Counted from the first letter of the stretch, positions 19,755 through 28,962 are shown. The stretch is 64,000 nucleotides of DNA from Clostridia bacterium (GCA_017464305.1 JAFUDS010000026.1:160138-224137), one strand, 5' to 3'. Made by a program: numbers and translations. Notes: generated by a model from the sequence alone, not told the origin.

Positions 19755-21383
19755 TTATTCCTCGCTGTAATTATCTGGCAGATCGTTTTCGAAAAGAACT
19801 GTATCCCCGGGATGGACTAAACTCCCCAGCAACTGTGCCGCTTCGCTCAAGCTGCCCACCACATGGATCCGCTCCTTTGGAAAGCCCTGATCTGACAGCC
19901 CCTGGCGGAGGGCTTCGCTGCGCTTCTTCCCCACCAGGATCACCTCATCGCAGCAATCCGCCATGGCTTGGCCGAATTCCCGATTGAGTTCTGCTTCCTG
20001 GTCGCCTAATTCCACCATTCCCGGCGTCACGATCAAGCGGCGGCCCGGAAATTGCTTCAGCGTCTGGAAGGCCTGCTTTGCGCCTCGGATATTGCTGTTA
20101 AAGGCATCATCCAGCACATTGAAGCCGCCTGGGTTCCGCTTCAGCTCCAGCCGATGCTCCACCGGCTTCAATTTACGGATTCCCCGGGCGATTTCTCGCC
20201 CGTTCAGCCCCAGCTTTAGACAAACGCTGGCGCAAAGGACGATATTGCGGATGTTCAGTTCACCTAAAAGCTCCGTTTCGCAGGGGATGCGCTCCTGGGC
20301 GGTACAGAGCAGGAAATGGCTGCCCGAAGGGGATACCTGTAAATCTTCCACCCAGACATCATCCCGCTTTGAATTCAGGCCCGTCAGGAATTTTTCTTTC
20401 CTGGTCTTGGCCCATAATTCCGTCACGATGCCATCATCATCCGCGAAGAAGCAGGTCCCGTCCTCGGGAATCGCTTCCATCAGTTCATACTTGGTTTTCG
20501 TGATCCGCTCCTGGGTATGAAAGGTGTCCAGATGCTGGGGGCCTACGGAGGTCAGGAGACCAATATGGGGATGAACCAGCCGGCACATCTCTTTAATATC
20601 TCCTACATGACGAGCACCCATCTCCGCCACAAAAACCCGATAGCCGGGCTCCAACTGGGTCCGGATCACCTTGGTTACGCCCATGGGAGTATTGAAGCTG
20701 GCTGGCGTTACCAGCGTAGGATATTTTTCACTTAACAGGGCACCCAGAATAAACTTGACGCTGGTTTTCCCCCAGGAGCCTGTAATGCCGATTCGGATCA
20801 AATCCGGCCGCTCCCGCAAAATGCGCTGGGCATCCCGGAAATATATCTCGCTGATTCCCTTTTCTATGGGCCAGGCGATCAGCCCGCCCAGCGCAATCCA
20901 CAAAGGCAGAAGCAGCGGGAGGAGCACAAGACCGATATTGATCCATAGGCTCGCTTTCAATTGGCTCAATAGGAAGAACGCCGTCATGAAAACAAGGGTC
21001 CATACAATGGCGCAGACGATGTAGAGGCGCTTTACTCGAGGGGTAAATACCAGCTTTTTCTTCTCTTTTTGCTTTCTGGACCAAAGAAGCAGGCCATATC
21101 CCGTGGCGATCAGAACCAGTCCAGAGATCGCCAGGAGCAACCAACTGGTTTTGCTCCGGAAAATGCGCCCGGCCAGGAGGGTCAGCAGCACCACCGTGGC
21201 CAGACATGCCCCCGGAATCCATCCTCGCAGCCCCTGTCTCCTTAGGGTTCGAAAATATCCTGGAAACTGGTAGCTCTCTAACTGAAACCAGTGGATTAAT
21301 GTGCGGGCAGACAGCAGCGCCCCAGCCACCAGGCAGAGACACCACAGATCCGTCCCAATCAATTCCACTGTGCTCAAAAACAT
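19755..21383 (-). CDS. murF: MurF-like Mur ligase with an N-terminal membrane domain
   Basis: Predicted to add D-Ala-D-Ala to UDP-MurNAc-tripeptide. The 542-residue protein has the Mur ligase P-loop IGITGSWGKTSVKF at about 198-211, SFNTPMGVTKV, FVAEMGARHVGDIKEM, SVGPQHLDTF and the C-terminal domain with LDDAFNSN and a GLSDQGF region. The first 190 residues are unlike classical MurF: they contain about five hydrophobic helices (near 12-28, 58-72, 80-100, 118-140, 147-170) instead of the soluble substrate-binding domain. Adjacency to ddl supports the MurF role. The ATG at 21383 lies 12 bases after GGAGG. Another Mur-type ligase activity cannot be excluded. Confidence 0.8.
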   Translation of the reverse strand: MFLSTVELIGTDLWCLCLVAGALLSARTLIHWFQLESYQFPGYFRTLRRQGLRGWIPGACLATVVLLTLLAGRIFRSKTSWLLLAISGLVLIATGYGLLLWSRKQKEKKKLVFTPRVKRLYIVCAIVWTLVFMTAFFLLSQLKASLWINIGLVLLPLLLPLWIALGGLIAWPIEKGISEIYFRDAQRILRERPDLIRIGITGSWGKTSVKFILGALLSEKYPTLVTPASFNTPMGVTKVIRTQLEPGYRVFVAEMGARHVGDIKEMCRLVHPHIGLLTSVGPQHLDTFHTQERITKTKYELMEAIPEDGTCFFADDDGIVTELWAKTRKEKFLTGLNSKRDDVWVEDLQVSPSGSHFLLCTAQERIPCETELLGELNIRNIVLCASVCLKLGLNGREIARGIRKLKPVEHRLELKRNPGGFNVLDDAFNSNIRGAKQAFQTLKQFPGRRLIVTPGMVELGDQEAELNREFGQAMADCCDEVILVGKKRSEALRQGLSDQGFPKERIHVVGSLSEAAQLLGSLVHPGDTVLFENDLPDNYSEE

Positions 21384-21390
21384 CTTTGCT

Positions 21391-22170
21391 TCATGCCTCC
21401 GTTAGAAAATGATGTACGATAGCGTTGAATCGAGACGCTTGCTCCAGATAGGCGAAATGAGTTCCACCTTCCAGGATCACCAGCCCCGCATCCGAGATCA
21501 GCTTTTCCATCTCCTGCCCCATCCAAAGGGGCGTCTCCGTATCCGCGTCGCCCCAAATCAGGAGGACGCTTTGCTGAATCAGGGGGTACCTATCCCGCAG
21601 ATCCAGATTGATCACCTTGACGAAGGTTTGGCGCATTTCTTCATCCAGGGCGTTATAATCCGCGCTGCCGTATTCCTTGCGGATCTTTGCTTCGTATTGT
21701 TCGCCGATCTTGCGCATCAGGGGGATCTTTTCCACCCGTTTCGCGAAGGCCTTTTTTCGTTGAAACTCCGCGGAACGCTTTTTTCCTTCCTCGGTGGGCT
21801 GGGACCGAAGGCCGGCCGCCCCGGTAAAGACCAATTTTGTAAACATTTCCGGCCATTGGCTGGCAACCCAGGTTGCCACCCGGCAGCCAAAGCTGTGCCC
21901 TACCGCGGCGCAGGGGAGAAAATGCAACTGCTGCAGCAGTTCCCGAAGGCATTCGGCATATTCAGGGACGCCCCAGGGCTCCGGCGGGCGACTGCTTTGG
22001 CCAAAGCCCGGAAAATCGATCAGTAATACCCGATGATCTCCCTGGAGGGCATTGGCCAGGTTCTCCATCAATTTGGTAGAGCAACCCCATCCATGCAGCA
22101 GGACGACCCTTTCGCCGTGATCTCCCCGCATTTCATAATAGACCTTCGCTCCCTTTGCCTGCGCGAACAT
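21391..22170 (-). CDS. Alpha/beta hydrolase
   Basis: A 259-residue alpha/beta-hydrolase fold protein. The oxyanion segment LLHGWGCSTKLM is near 25, the nucleophile elbow is GHSFG near 90 with catalytic serine, a late acid lies in WGDADTETP near 212, and the catalytic histidine is in GGTHFAYLEQ near 238. No signal peptide is seen. It lies between an acetyltransferase gene and the MurF-like gene, with 7- to 12-base gaps, so it is in a cell wall-related operon. Its substrate is unknown. Confidence 0.9.
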   Translation of the reverse strand: MFAQAKGAKVYYEMRGDHGERVVLLHGWGCSTKLMENLANALQGDHRVLLIDFPGFGQSSRPPEPWGVPEYAECLRELLQQLHFLPCAAVGHSFGCRVATWVASQWPEMFTKLVFTGAAGLRSQPTEEGKKRSAEFQRKKAFAKRVEKIPLMRKIGEQYEAKIRKEYGSADYNALDEEMRQTFVKVINLDLRDRYPLIQQSVLLIWGDADTETPLWMGQEMEKLISDAGLVILEGGTHFAYLEQASRFNAIVHHFLTEA

Positions 22171-22182
22171 AGATCCCCCCGC

Positions 22183-22644
22183 TTATGCTTCTCCTACCCG
22201 CCAGATATATCTTTCCTTGCGGGCGCTGATGTCGTATTTTTTTTGCCAATATTTCGCTACCGGAACCTCGCTTTCCCACAGACATCCCAGTGCCTTGCAG
22301 GTTTTCCGGCTGGCTTGATTGTCCGGGTCGGTGGTAATGATTACGGAGCTCTTTCCGCTCCGAAGAATCTCCTCCCTAATCAATCTGCAGGCCTTTTCCG
22401 CATATCGATGCCCCCTCCAGGCCGGGTCAACGTGATATCCGATATGGCCGAAATAATAAATCGCTTCGCTTTCTCCTGGACGATAGGAAAGTTGGCCGAT
22501 CTCCTGCCGGGATCCATGAAGAGTAATCCGCCAGTTCCTTTCCTGGCCAAAACCCAGCTCCTTTTCCGGAGGAGAAAGGCGAATCGGAATTAAATCGATT
22601 TCGCCATCGGAGAATTCCGCTCCGCGGAAAAACGGCCAATTCAT
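22183..22644 (-). CDS. GNAT family N-acetyltransferase
   Basis: A 153-residue acyl-CoA-dependent acetyltransferase. The acetyl-CoA binding motif is recognisable as GYHVDPAWRGHRYAEKACRLI (about 69-89), followed by VIITTDPDNQASRKTCKALGC, the usual motif B. The substrate is not predictable. The ATG overlaps the last base of the pfkB stop (TAATG), with AGGAGG inside the end of pfkB, so translation is coupled. Confidence 0.88.
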   Translation of the reverse strand: MNWPFFRGAEFSDGEIDLIPIRLSPPEKELGFGQERNWRITLHGSRQEIGQLSYRPGESEAIYYFGHIGYHVDPAWRGHRYAEKACRLIREEILRSGKSSVIITTDPDNQASRKTCKALGCLWESEVPVAKYWQKKYDISARKERYIWRVGEA

Positions 22645-23570
22645 TAAACCTCCTGAATGCGAACCTGATCTAACAGGCTGTAGAAATCCTCCGGAACGAT
22701 GAGCTGCGTCCCTTCCGTCATGACGCTGGCGGCTCCAGCAGCTACACCATACTTAAAGGCCCGTCCCATGTCCTTTTCCTTCTCGTATCCCAGCAGCATG
22801 CCGCCAATCATCGCGTCTCCCGCTCCAACGGTGGACTTGGTGGCCACCCGAAGGGCCGGCGCGAAGAGCGTACGCTCCTGATCCACGTACATGGCCCCCA
22901 TGGCGCCCATGGAGATCACCGCATGTTCCACCCCCAGGCGAATGAAGAGCAGCGCCGCATCCCGGATGGAGCGCATGGTCCGCAATTCCAGCCCCAGGGT
23001 CATTTCCATCTCGTGCAGATTGGGCTTAATTAGGAAGGGATGCGCCCCCTTGGCCGCCAGCTCCAGCTCCGCGCCCTCTGTATCCAGGATGCACTTTTTC
23101 CCTTCCAGCGCTTTCATCAAATCCCGATACACCCCCTGGGGACATCCCGGGGGAACGCTGCCCGTCAGCACCACCACATCGCTGTCCGCCGTCTTTTCCT
23201 TCGCCAGGTCAAAGAAATCCTGAAGCTGCTTTTCCTCCACCCGGGCGCCGGACTCATTTAATTCCGTGATTCCTTTTTCGTCCTTCAGCACCAGCTTTAA
23301 ATTTGTCCGCACCTTGCCGGGCACCCGGAGGAAATGATGCTTCAATCCCTCGGCGTCCATCATGGCGGACAGCTGATCTCCGCCGTTTTCCCCCATGATG
23401 CCGATGCATTGCACATCCAGCCCCAGGCGCTGAGCTACAACGGCCACGTTGATCCCCTTGCCGCCCAGATCCTCCCTCAGCTCTCGAATGCGGTTAACTT
23501 CACCCAATTTCAGGCTGTCCATCTCCACCGCTTTGTCAAAGCTGGGGTTGAGACAAATGGTCGTAATCAC
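22644..23570 (-). CDS. PfkB family sugar kinase (1-phosphofructokinase / tagatose-6-phosphate kinase type)
   Basis: A 308-residue ribokinase-fold kinase. It begins ITTICLNPSFDKAVEMDSLKLGEVNR, typical of the FruK/LacC group. It has the substrate-binding DLGGKGINVAVVAQRLG and the ATP/anion-hole motif TVGAGDAMIGGMLLGY near 250 with catalytic Asp. GTG at 23570 is chosen because GGGGTGA precedes it, a TATAAT promoter lies just upstream, and the family N-terminus begins there. No fruit-sugar PTS genes are nearby, so the physiological substrate (fructose-1-P or tagatose-6-P) stays open. It is the first gene of a five-gene operon ending at ddl. Confidence 0.9.
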   Translation of the reverse strand: MITTICLNPSFDKAVEMDSLKLGEVNRIRELREDLGGKGINVAVVAQRLGLDVQCIGIMGENGGDQLSAMMDAEGLKHHFLRVPGKVRTNLKLVLKDEKGITELNESGARVEEKQLQDFFDLAKEKTADSDVVVLTGSVPPGCPQGVYRDLMKALEGKKCILDTEGAELELAAKGAHPFLIKPNLHEMEMTLGLELRTMRSIRDAALLFIRLGVEHAVISMGAMGAMYVDQERTLFAPALRVATKSTVGAGDAMIGGMLLGYEKEKDMGRAFKYGVAAGAASVMTEGTQLIVPEDFYSLLDQVRIQEV

Positions 23571-23597
23571 GAAATCACCCCCACAAAAATACAGTTT

Positions 23598-23626
23598 ATT
23601 ATACCATCCCAGCCCTGCTTGCGCAA
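23598..23626 (-). promoter_or_regulatory. Sigma-A type promoter of the pfkB-murF-ddl operon
   Basis: Minus-strand TTGCGC (23621-23626) and TATAAT (23598-23603) are 17 bases apart. The start point would fall near 23591, about 20 bases before the GTG start codon. Confidence 0.75.
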
Positions 23627-23681
23627 CCGTCGAATCTGGTTCTTCCCTCTTGGGCATGGGCGGATTCGCGGATTGTGGATA

Positions 23682-23715
23682 AAAAAAACGAACCGACAGC
23701 AATCTATCGGTTCGA
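23682..23715 (-). terminator. Terminator after yajC
   Basis: An 8 bp stem (CGAACCGA at 23690-23697, TCGGTTCG at 23708-23715) is followed on the minus strand by eight T. It lies 14 bases beyond the yajC stop. Confidence 0.92.
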
Positions 23716-23729
23716 AACAAGGCCCTGGT

Positions 23730-24116
23730 TCAGTTCAGCGCTTCCGCGTCGTTTTCGATGGTAATCTCTTCCACACTGCGGATGCCCCAGCGGGCTACGA
23801 CCATGCTCAGATTATCCCGGCCCACGGACAGGGTCACGGTGTCATCCTTGATGCCAACAATAGTGCCGTAAATGCCGCCAATGGTGCATACCCGGTCACC
23901 GGCCTTCAGGTTGTTCAGCATTTCCTTGACCTGCTTGTCCTTTTTCCTTTGGGGACGAATCAGGAAGAAATAGAACACCACGAAGATCAGCACCATGGGC
24001 AGGAAGGTGGAAATCAGCGCGGCGACAGGATTCATCGCCGCCTCTTCCCCTGCGGCTTCCACGGCCGCGGCTTCTTCCGCCAGGGCGGTAGAGATTCCAA
24101 AAAGTTTCTCAATCAT
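23730..24116 (-). CDS. yajC: Preprotein translocase subunit YajC
   Basis: Small membrane protein associated with SecDF-YidC. The 128-residue protein has one transmembrane helix (about 33-52, FLPMVLIFVVFYFFLIRPQRKK) followed by the YajC hallmark IRPQRKKDKQVKEMLNNLKAGDRVCTIGG split over 51-80. An alanine/glutamate-rich stretch precedes the helix. It is flanked by its own promoter and terminator and is not next to tgt or secDF, the commoner neighbours. Confidence 0.93.
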   Translation of the reverse strand: MIEKLFGISTALAEEAAAVEAAGEEAAMNPVAALISTFLPMVLIFVVFYFFLIRPQRKKDKQVKEMLNNLKAGDRVCTIGGIYGTIVGIKDDTVTLSVGRDNLSMVVARWGIRSVEEITIENDAEALN

Positions 24117-24156
24117 TTTTACGTTAACTCCTTTTCATTCATTAGGCCCGGAGGGG

Positions 24157-24185
24157 ATTATAACAGAATGCCTTCCCCCGTGCAA
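24157..24185 (-). promoter_or_regulatory. Sigma-A type promoter of yajC
   Basis: Minus-strand TTGCAC (24180-24185) and TATAAT (24157-24162) are 17 bases apart. The -35 box overlaps a GC-rich inverted repeat (CCGTGC at 24178-24183, GCACGG at 24191-24196) just after the DUF1667 stop; that hairpin might act as a weak terminator but has no T run. Confidence 0.78.
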
Positions 24186-24199
24186 GCCCGGCACGGAAA

Positions 24200-24565
24200 T
24201 TACTGCAAGGGCCGGGTGGCGATGATATTCACACCGGTGTCACAAACATTGGGCAGAACCACCTGCCCCAGGGAGATGGGCGCGGAAATTTGGACAGCCC
24301 TTAACTGTTCCATCACCTGGCTGATGAGCCGCTTTGGCACCGGCTCCGCCGTTTTGACAGAGAGGGGCGTGGCGCTATTCTCCACCGGAATGACAGCGGT
24401 AATCATCCGCAGGGGCAAGGTGCATTCCTGATGGGCATATTTCTCACCCCGGGGGCAGGTATTCCCCTTCACGGAAATTACCTCGTTCGCGTCGTTCAGC
24501 GTCACGGTCATCCGGCACCCGACGGGGCAATTGATACAAGTGATCACCTGTTCCATGCTCATCAT
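24200..24565 (-). CDS. DUF1667 family protein of the glycerol-3-phosphate oxidation set
   Basis: A 121-residue cysteine-containing protein. The CINCPVGCRMTV start and GNTCPRGEKYAHQE segment give a CxxCxxxC and CP pattern, probably for an iron-sulfur or metal site. DUF1667 proteins are usually encoded after a GlpA-type dehydrogenase and an NAD/FAD oxidoreductase, exactly as here, and are thought to be the small partner of an anaerobic three-part glycerol-3-phosphate dehydrogenase. The start overlaps the upstream stop (ATGA) with GGAGC just before; ATG at 24556 is an alternative. Confidence 0.88.
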   Translation of the reverse strand: MMSMEQVITCINCPVGCRMTVTLNDANEVISVKGNTCPRGEKYAHQECTLPLRMITAVIPVENSATPLSVKTAEPVPKRLISQVMEQLRAVQISAPISLGQVVLPNVCDTGVNIIATRPLQ

Positions 24566-25830
24566 TCCGCTCCTTTCTCAATCCGCACTACCACGGGTTC
24601 GCTGCCATCCAGGCCATCAAACGCCTCCGGCTTCAGCGTATAGGCGGCCATCTCTCCCGGGGTAAAGATCATGGCCTTTCGGCGCAGCAGCTCCTTCCCG
24701 CCACAGGAGATGACCGCGGAAGCATTGCGGAAAACGCCGGAGGGCCGGAACATGAGCGTAACCGCCTCCTGGGGATGCAACTGAATCATCTGGGGAACCG
24801 TTCCCCGAACGCCTTCGCCGTCCTCCACCCGCAGGAAGGCTTTGTCTTCCTGGCTGGCGCGAACGAACCTGGCGGCGGCATGGCCAGCTCGGAAGCTTTC
24901 GTTGGAAACGTGGTCTACCAGGTCATGCACGTGCAGCACATTGCCGCAGGCGAATACGCCCGGCACGGAGGTCTCAAAGGTATCCGTCACAACAGCCCCA
25001 GAGGTGGCGGGAGAGATCTGAACCCCTGCCCCCTCGCTCAGCTCGTTCTCCGGAATCAAGCCCACGGACAGCAGCAGGGTATCGCATTCAAATACCATCT
25101 CCGTGCCCGGAATGGGCCGTCGCTGTGCATCCACCTGGGATACGGTCACGCTCTCCAGCCGTTCCTTCCCCTGAATATCCGTCACGGTGTGGGACAGATA
25201 CAGAGGAATGTCGTAATCGTTCAAGCATTGAACAATATTCCGGTTCAAGCCGGAGGAGAAAGGCATAATCTCCACGCAGGCCAGCACCTTCGCGCCCTGC
25301 AACGTCATTCTGCGGGCCATGATCAGCCCAATATCGCCTGACCCCAGAATCACTACTCGTTTTCCGGGCAGATAGCCCTCCAGGTTAACAAAGCGTTGAG
25401 CGGTGCCGGCGGAATAGATGCCGGCGCACCTGGTTCCGGGCGTGCACAGCGCTCCCCGGGGCCGCTCCCGGCATCCCATGGCCAGGATAATGGCACCTGC
25501 CTCGATAAAGCGTAGCCCCTTTTCCCGGGAAATGCAGGTGACCACCCGATCTGGAGAGACCGCCAGGACGGTGGTATCACACTCGATATCGATGTTCAGT
25601 TCCTTGGCTCGGTCGATATCCCGCTGCGCGTATTCCGGGCCCGTCAGCTCCTCCTTGAAGCGATGGAGGCCGAAACCATTATGGATGCACTGCCGAAGGA
25701 TTCCGCCGGGGTTGCTTTCCCGTTCCAGCACCAGCAGGGATTCAATTCCATCCTCCCGGGCGGCAATGGCTGCCGCCAGCCCGGCTGGGCCAGCGCCGAT
25801 AATCAGGATATCCACATGCTGTCGATTCAT
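24562..25830 (-). CDS. NAD(P)/FAD-dependent oxidoreductase, GlpA partner
   Basis: A 422-residue pyridine nucleotide-disulfide oxidoreductase fold protein. The FAD-binding motif IIGAGPAGLAAAIAAREDGIE is at about 9-29, ATG-like GCRERPRG follows, the NAD-binding motif VVILGSGDIGLIMARRM is near 165, and the FAD tail motif VFACGNVLHVHDLVDHVS is near 300. No redox-active CxxC disulfide of the thioredoxin reductase type is evident. The ATG at 25830 overlaps the glpA stop; a longer open frame upstream lies inside glpA. Together with glpA and the DUF1667 gene it probably forms one enzyme complex. Confidence 0.88.
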   Translation of the reverse strand: MNRQHVDILIIGAGPAGLAAAIAAREDGIESLLVLERESNPGGILRQCIHNGFGLHRFKEELTGPEYAQRDIDRAKELNIDIECDTTVLAVSPDRVVTCISREKGLRFIEAGAIILAMGCRERPRGALCTPGTRCAGIYSAGTAQRFVNLEGYLPGKRVVILGSGDIGLIMARRMTLQGAKVLACVEIMPFSSGLNRNIVQCLNDYDIPLYLSHTVTDIQGKERLESVTVSQVDAQRRPIPGTEMVFECDTLLLSVGLIPENELSEGAGVQISPATSGAVVTDTFETSVPGVFACGNVLHVHDLVDHVSNESFRAGHAAARFVRASQEDKAFLRVEDGEGVRGTVPQMIQLHPQEAVTLMFRPSGVFRNASAVISCGGKELLRRKAMIFTPGEMAAYTLKPEAFDGLDGSEPVVVRIEKGAE

Positions 25831-27290
25831 GCCTGCTCCCTCCCTTCGGCTTCTTTCGTCAGGGTTCCTGTCAGCAAATAACTGTTTCCGCCGTTTTTCG
25901 TAATATCCTGCAGCGGGATTCCCGTTTCCCGGGAGATGATGGCGGCGACCCTGGGACTGCAGAAGCCGCCCTGGCATCTTCCCATGCCGGCCCGGGTACG
26001 CCGCTTCACAGCGTCAATATGCGTGGCCGGAACTGGGCAATGGGTCGCGGCCACGATTTCCGCCTCCGTAATCACTTCGCATCGGCAGATGATGTTGCCG
26101 TAGAGAGGATTTTCTACCAGGGCTTTTTCCTGCTCCTCCGGTGTCATTTCCCGGAAGGGGATCGCAGGCTTCTGATAGGGTGCCAGCTCCGCCTTCGCAG
26201 GGAGATGTTGTTCCCCAGCGATCTGTTCCGCCAGCGCTTTCCCGATGGCCGGCGCGGAGGAAAGGCCAGGACTTTCGATGCCGACGGCTTCATAAGCTCT
26301 CGGGCAGCCTTCCACAGCCCCCAGAATAAAGTCGCCTCCCTCCTCATGGGCCCGGACGCCGCTGAAATTGGTAATATTGGTTCTCAGGGAAACCTTCGGC
26401 CAGGTAAGCCGTACCTTCTCCATGACGGAATCCAGGCCGGACTGGGTGGTCTCCGTGTTCAGGGGATCGTCGATATCCTCCGCGCTGGGCCCCAGCAGCA
26501 CATTCCCGTGCACCGTGGGAGAAACCAGCACGCCCTTTCCCATCTTGGAAGGGCACTGGAAAATCGTCCTCTCAAAGGGTGCTTCCTTCGGCCGGTCCAG
26601 AAGATAGTATTGTCCCCGACGGTGGGTGATATGCAGCGGATGGGAGGATAGCTGATTATGCAGCCTGGCGGAGGAGCTGCCTGCGCAGTTGACCAAAATA
26701 CGGCAGCGCCACTCCCCTTTGCTGGTATGAACCACAAAGCCGCCTTCCGCGTCGTGCTCGATGGCTGATACTTCTTCACCGAAATGGAAGGACACCCCGT
26801 TCAGGGCCGCGTCATCCGCCAGGGCAAAGGTCAGCTCATAGGGGCTGACAACGCCGCTGGTGGGAACCAGCAGGGCACAGCAAGCCTGGGGATTTAAATT
26901 GGGCTCCAGGGATAAAAGCTCCTCCCGCTCAATGATCCGCAGGTCGGGGACGCCATTAGCTACGCCCCGGTCCAGCAGCTCCTGCAGGGTCGCCCGATCC
27001 TCCTCCGAAAAGCCCACCACCAGCGCGCCACAGCGGCGATAAGGCACGCCCAACTCTTCACACAGGGTCGGAAAAACGTTGGCGCCGGCCACGTTGTACT
27101 TTGCCTTTAACGTGCCGGGTACAGCGTCATATCCAGCATGAACGATACCGCTGTTGGCCTTGGAAGCGCCTTCCGCAACATCCCAGGCCTGATCCACCAC
27201 CGCGATCTTCGCCTCATATCGACTGAGCTCCCGGGCCAGCGCACAGCCAATGACCCCGCCGCCGATAATCAGAATATCGGTGTTTTTCAT
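25827..27290 (-). CDS. glpA: Glycerol-3-phosphate dehydrogenase, GlpA type
   Basis: FAD enzyme predicted to oxidise glycerol-3-phosphate to dihydroxyacetone phosphate. The 487-residue protein starts with the Rossmann motif DILIIGGGVIGCALARELSRYE and has GASKANSGIVHAGYD, typical of the family. The C-terminal 90 residues form a BFD-like [2Fe-2S] domain with CRCEVITEAEIVAA and GRCQGGFCSPRVAAII. GGAGG lies 8 bases before the ATG. It starts 15 bases after dnaX, in an unusual housekeeping context. A role in oxidation of another hydroxy acid cannot be ruled out. Confidence 0.87.
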   Translation of the reverse strand: MKNTDILIIGGGVIGCALARELSRYEAKIAVVDQAWDVAEGASKANSGIVHAGYDAVPGTLKAKYNVAGANVFPTLCEELGVPYRRCGALVVGFSEEDRATLQELLDRGVANGVPDLRIIEREELLSLEPNLNPQACCALLVPTSGVVSPYELTFALADDAALNGVSFHFGEEVSAIEHDAEGGFVVHTSKGEWRCRILVNCAGSSSARLHNQLSSHPLHITHRRGQYYLLDRPKEAPFERTIFQCPSKMGKGVLVSPTVHGNVLLGPSAEDIDDPLNTETTQSGLDSVMEKVRLTWPKVSLRTNITNFSGVRAHEEGGDFILGAVEGCPRAYEAVGIESPGLSSAPAIGKALAEQIAGEQHLPAKAELAPYQKPAIPFREMTPEEQEKALVENPLYGNIICRCEVITEAEIVAATHCPVPATHIDAVKRRTRAGMGRCQGGFCSPRVAAIISRETGIPLQDITKNGGNSYLLTGTLTKEAEGREQA

Positions 27291-27305
27291 TGGGAAAACC
27301 TCCTT

Positions 27306-28958
27306 TTATGCTTGGGGTAACTCATCCACCACATCCACCGGCTCCTCGCCGAAGGTGCTGTAGAGCTCCTCCAGATAAGCCTCATCCGAGGCATCCTCCG
27401 TCTTTTGCTGCTCCTGCGCGCTGTCATAGGCGATGAAGGTACAGGGAACCCCCGCCGCTTCTGTGAGCGCTTCCTCGATTTTAATTTTGCGCTGCTCCAT
27501 GTTCAGGCTCTTTGCCACCACGTCGAAGGTAGGATTGGCCTTCCATCGATATTCCGTGCCATCCGAGCCCATATATTGTCCCATCAGGAACATGCCATGA
27601 ATGCCTGGCTCCGTCTTTTGCAGCTGCTTCAGCGCTTCCTTCCATATTTCATCCGCGCCGCGGCCCGTAGGTGTCAAAGTCTTTTGCTTTGGCGCAGCAG
27701 GAGTTTCTTTGGGAGAACCGCCTTTTCCAGAGGCTTTCCTGGGCGCTTTCTCAGCTACTTCAGAGGCTGCGGCTGAAACAACAACGCCCTGGGCCAATTG
27801 ATCCTGCAGCTGGGCGATCTTCCCTTCCAGCTCCGCGATCCGGTCGTTCAGCGCCAGCGTATCCGTTTCCTTGGTCCGAAGGCAGCATTTCAGGCTCACG
27901 TTCTCCAGCGCCACGCGGGGAGAACCGGAATACCGAAGATCGGTTTCCAAGCGCATGAACTGGTCCAGCATTTCCATCAGCCGGGAGGTGGAAATCTGCT
28001 CGCTTTCCCGCTGATATTCTTTTCCATCCTCCTCCGTCAAATCCAGAATCTCCGCCATTTCTTCGCCGCAGCACTTGGCCAGAATCAGCGAGCGAAGATG
28101 CCCGCTGACATCCCGGCTGAAAATCAGCGGATCCTTTCCGCTGTTCATCAGGGCATCCACCAGGCGAAGGGTTTCCGCCGCGTTTTCTTCCGCCAGCGCC
28201 CGGCTGAACTGGAACAAAAAGCTTCGATCGCTGGTCCCCAATACCTGACGAACCAGCGCCTCGTCGATTTTTCGTCCATATCCCAGGCACATGTCCAGAA
28301 TGCTCAGCGCATCCCGCATGCCGCCCTCGGCCGCCCGGGCAATAGCCATCAGCGCGCCGTCTGTCGCTTCCCCGCCCGCGCCCTCCGTGGCTTCTTTGAG
28401 CCGGCCTTGAATTTGCCCGGCGGGGATGCGCCCAAAGTCGAAGCGCTGGCACCTGCTCAGGATGGTGGCCGGCAGCTTGTAGGGCTCTGTAGTGGCCAGA
28501 ATGAAGACCAGATATTCCGGCGGCTCCTCCAGGGTTTTCAGGAGAGCGTTGAACGCCGAGTTGGACAGCATATGCACTTCATCGATGATGTACACTTTGT
28601 ACGCGCCGAATTGGGGTGGAAAGTTCACCTTCTCCAGCAGCTCTCGGGCGTCCTCCACCCGGCTGTTGCTGGCGGCGTCGAATTCCAGGATGTCCATATA
28701 GTCGTCCGCCTGCATTCGGCGGCAGACCTCGCACTCCCCGCAGGGATCTCCCTCCTGAGGGTTGGTACAGTTAATCGCCCGGGCCAGGATCTTCGCGGTA
28801 GAGGTTTTTCCGGTTCCCCGGCTGCCGCAGAACAGGTAGGCGTGGGCGATTCGTCCCGTCTCCACCTGATGCCGCAGGGTCTCGACAATCGCCTCCTGCC
28901 CCACCATATGGGAAAAATCCCGGGGCCGCCATTGACGATACAGCGCCTGATAGGCCAT
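27306..28958 (-). CDS. dnaX: DNA polymerase III subunits gamma and tau
   Basis: Clamp-loader ATPase of the replisome. The 550-residue protein starts MAYQALYRQWRPRDFSHMVGQEAIVETL, has Walker A FCGSRGTGKTSTAKILARAINC, a zinc motif with CGECEVC, Walker B YIIDEVHMLSNSAFNALLKTLEEPP, and sensor 1 FILATTEPYKLPATILSRCQRF. The C-terminal part is lysine/alanine rich and then ordered, as in tau. No recR or ybaB follows, unlike the usual arrangement; glpA follows instead. Whether a shorter gamma form is made was not determined. Confidence 0.97.
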   Translation of the reverse strand: MAYQALYRQWRPRDFSHMVGQEAIVETLRHQVETGRIAHAYLFCGSRGTGKTSTAKILARAINCTNPQEGDPCGECEVCRRMQADDYMDILEFDAASNSRVEDARELLEKVNFPPQFGAYKVYIIDEVHMLSNSAFNALLKTLEEPPEYLVFILATTEPYKLPATILSRCQRFDFGRIPAGQIQGRLKEATEGAGGEATDGALMAIARAAEGGMRDALSILDMCLGYGRKIDEALVRQVLGTSDRSFLFQFSRALAEENAAETLRLVDALMNSGKDPLIFSRDVSGHLRSLILAKCCGEEMAEILDLTEEDGKEYQRESEQISTSRLMEMLDQFMRLETDLRYSGSPRVALENVSLKCCLRTKETDTLALNDRIAELEGKIAQLQDQLAQGVVVSAAASEVAEKAPRKASGKGGSPKETPAAPKQKTLTPTGRGADEIWKEALKQLQKTEPGIHGMFLMGQYMGSDGTEYRWKANPTFDVVAKSLNMEQRKIKIEEALTEAAGVPCTFIAYDSAQEQQKTEDASDEAYLEELYSTFGEEPVDVVDELPQA

Positions 28959-28962
28959 TCCT

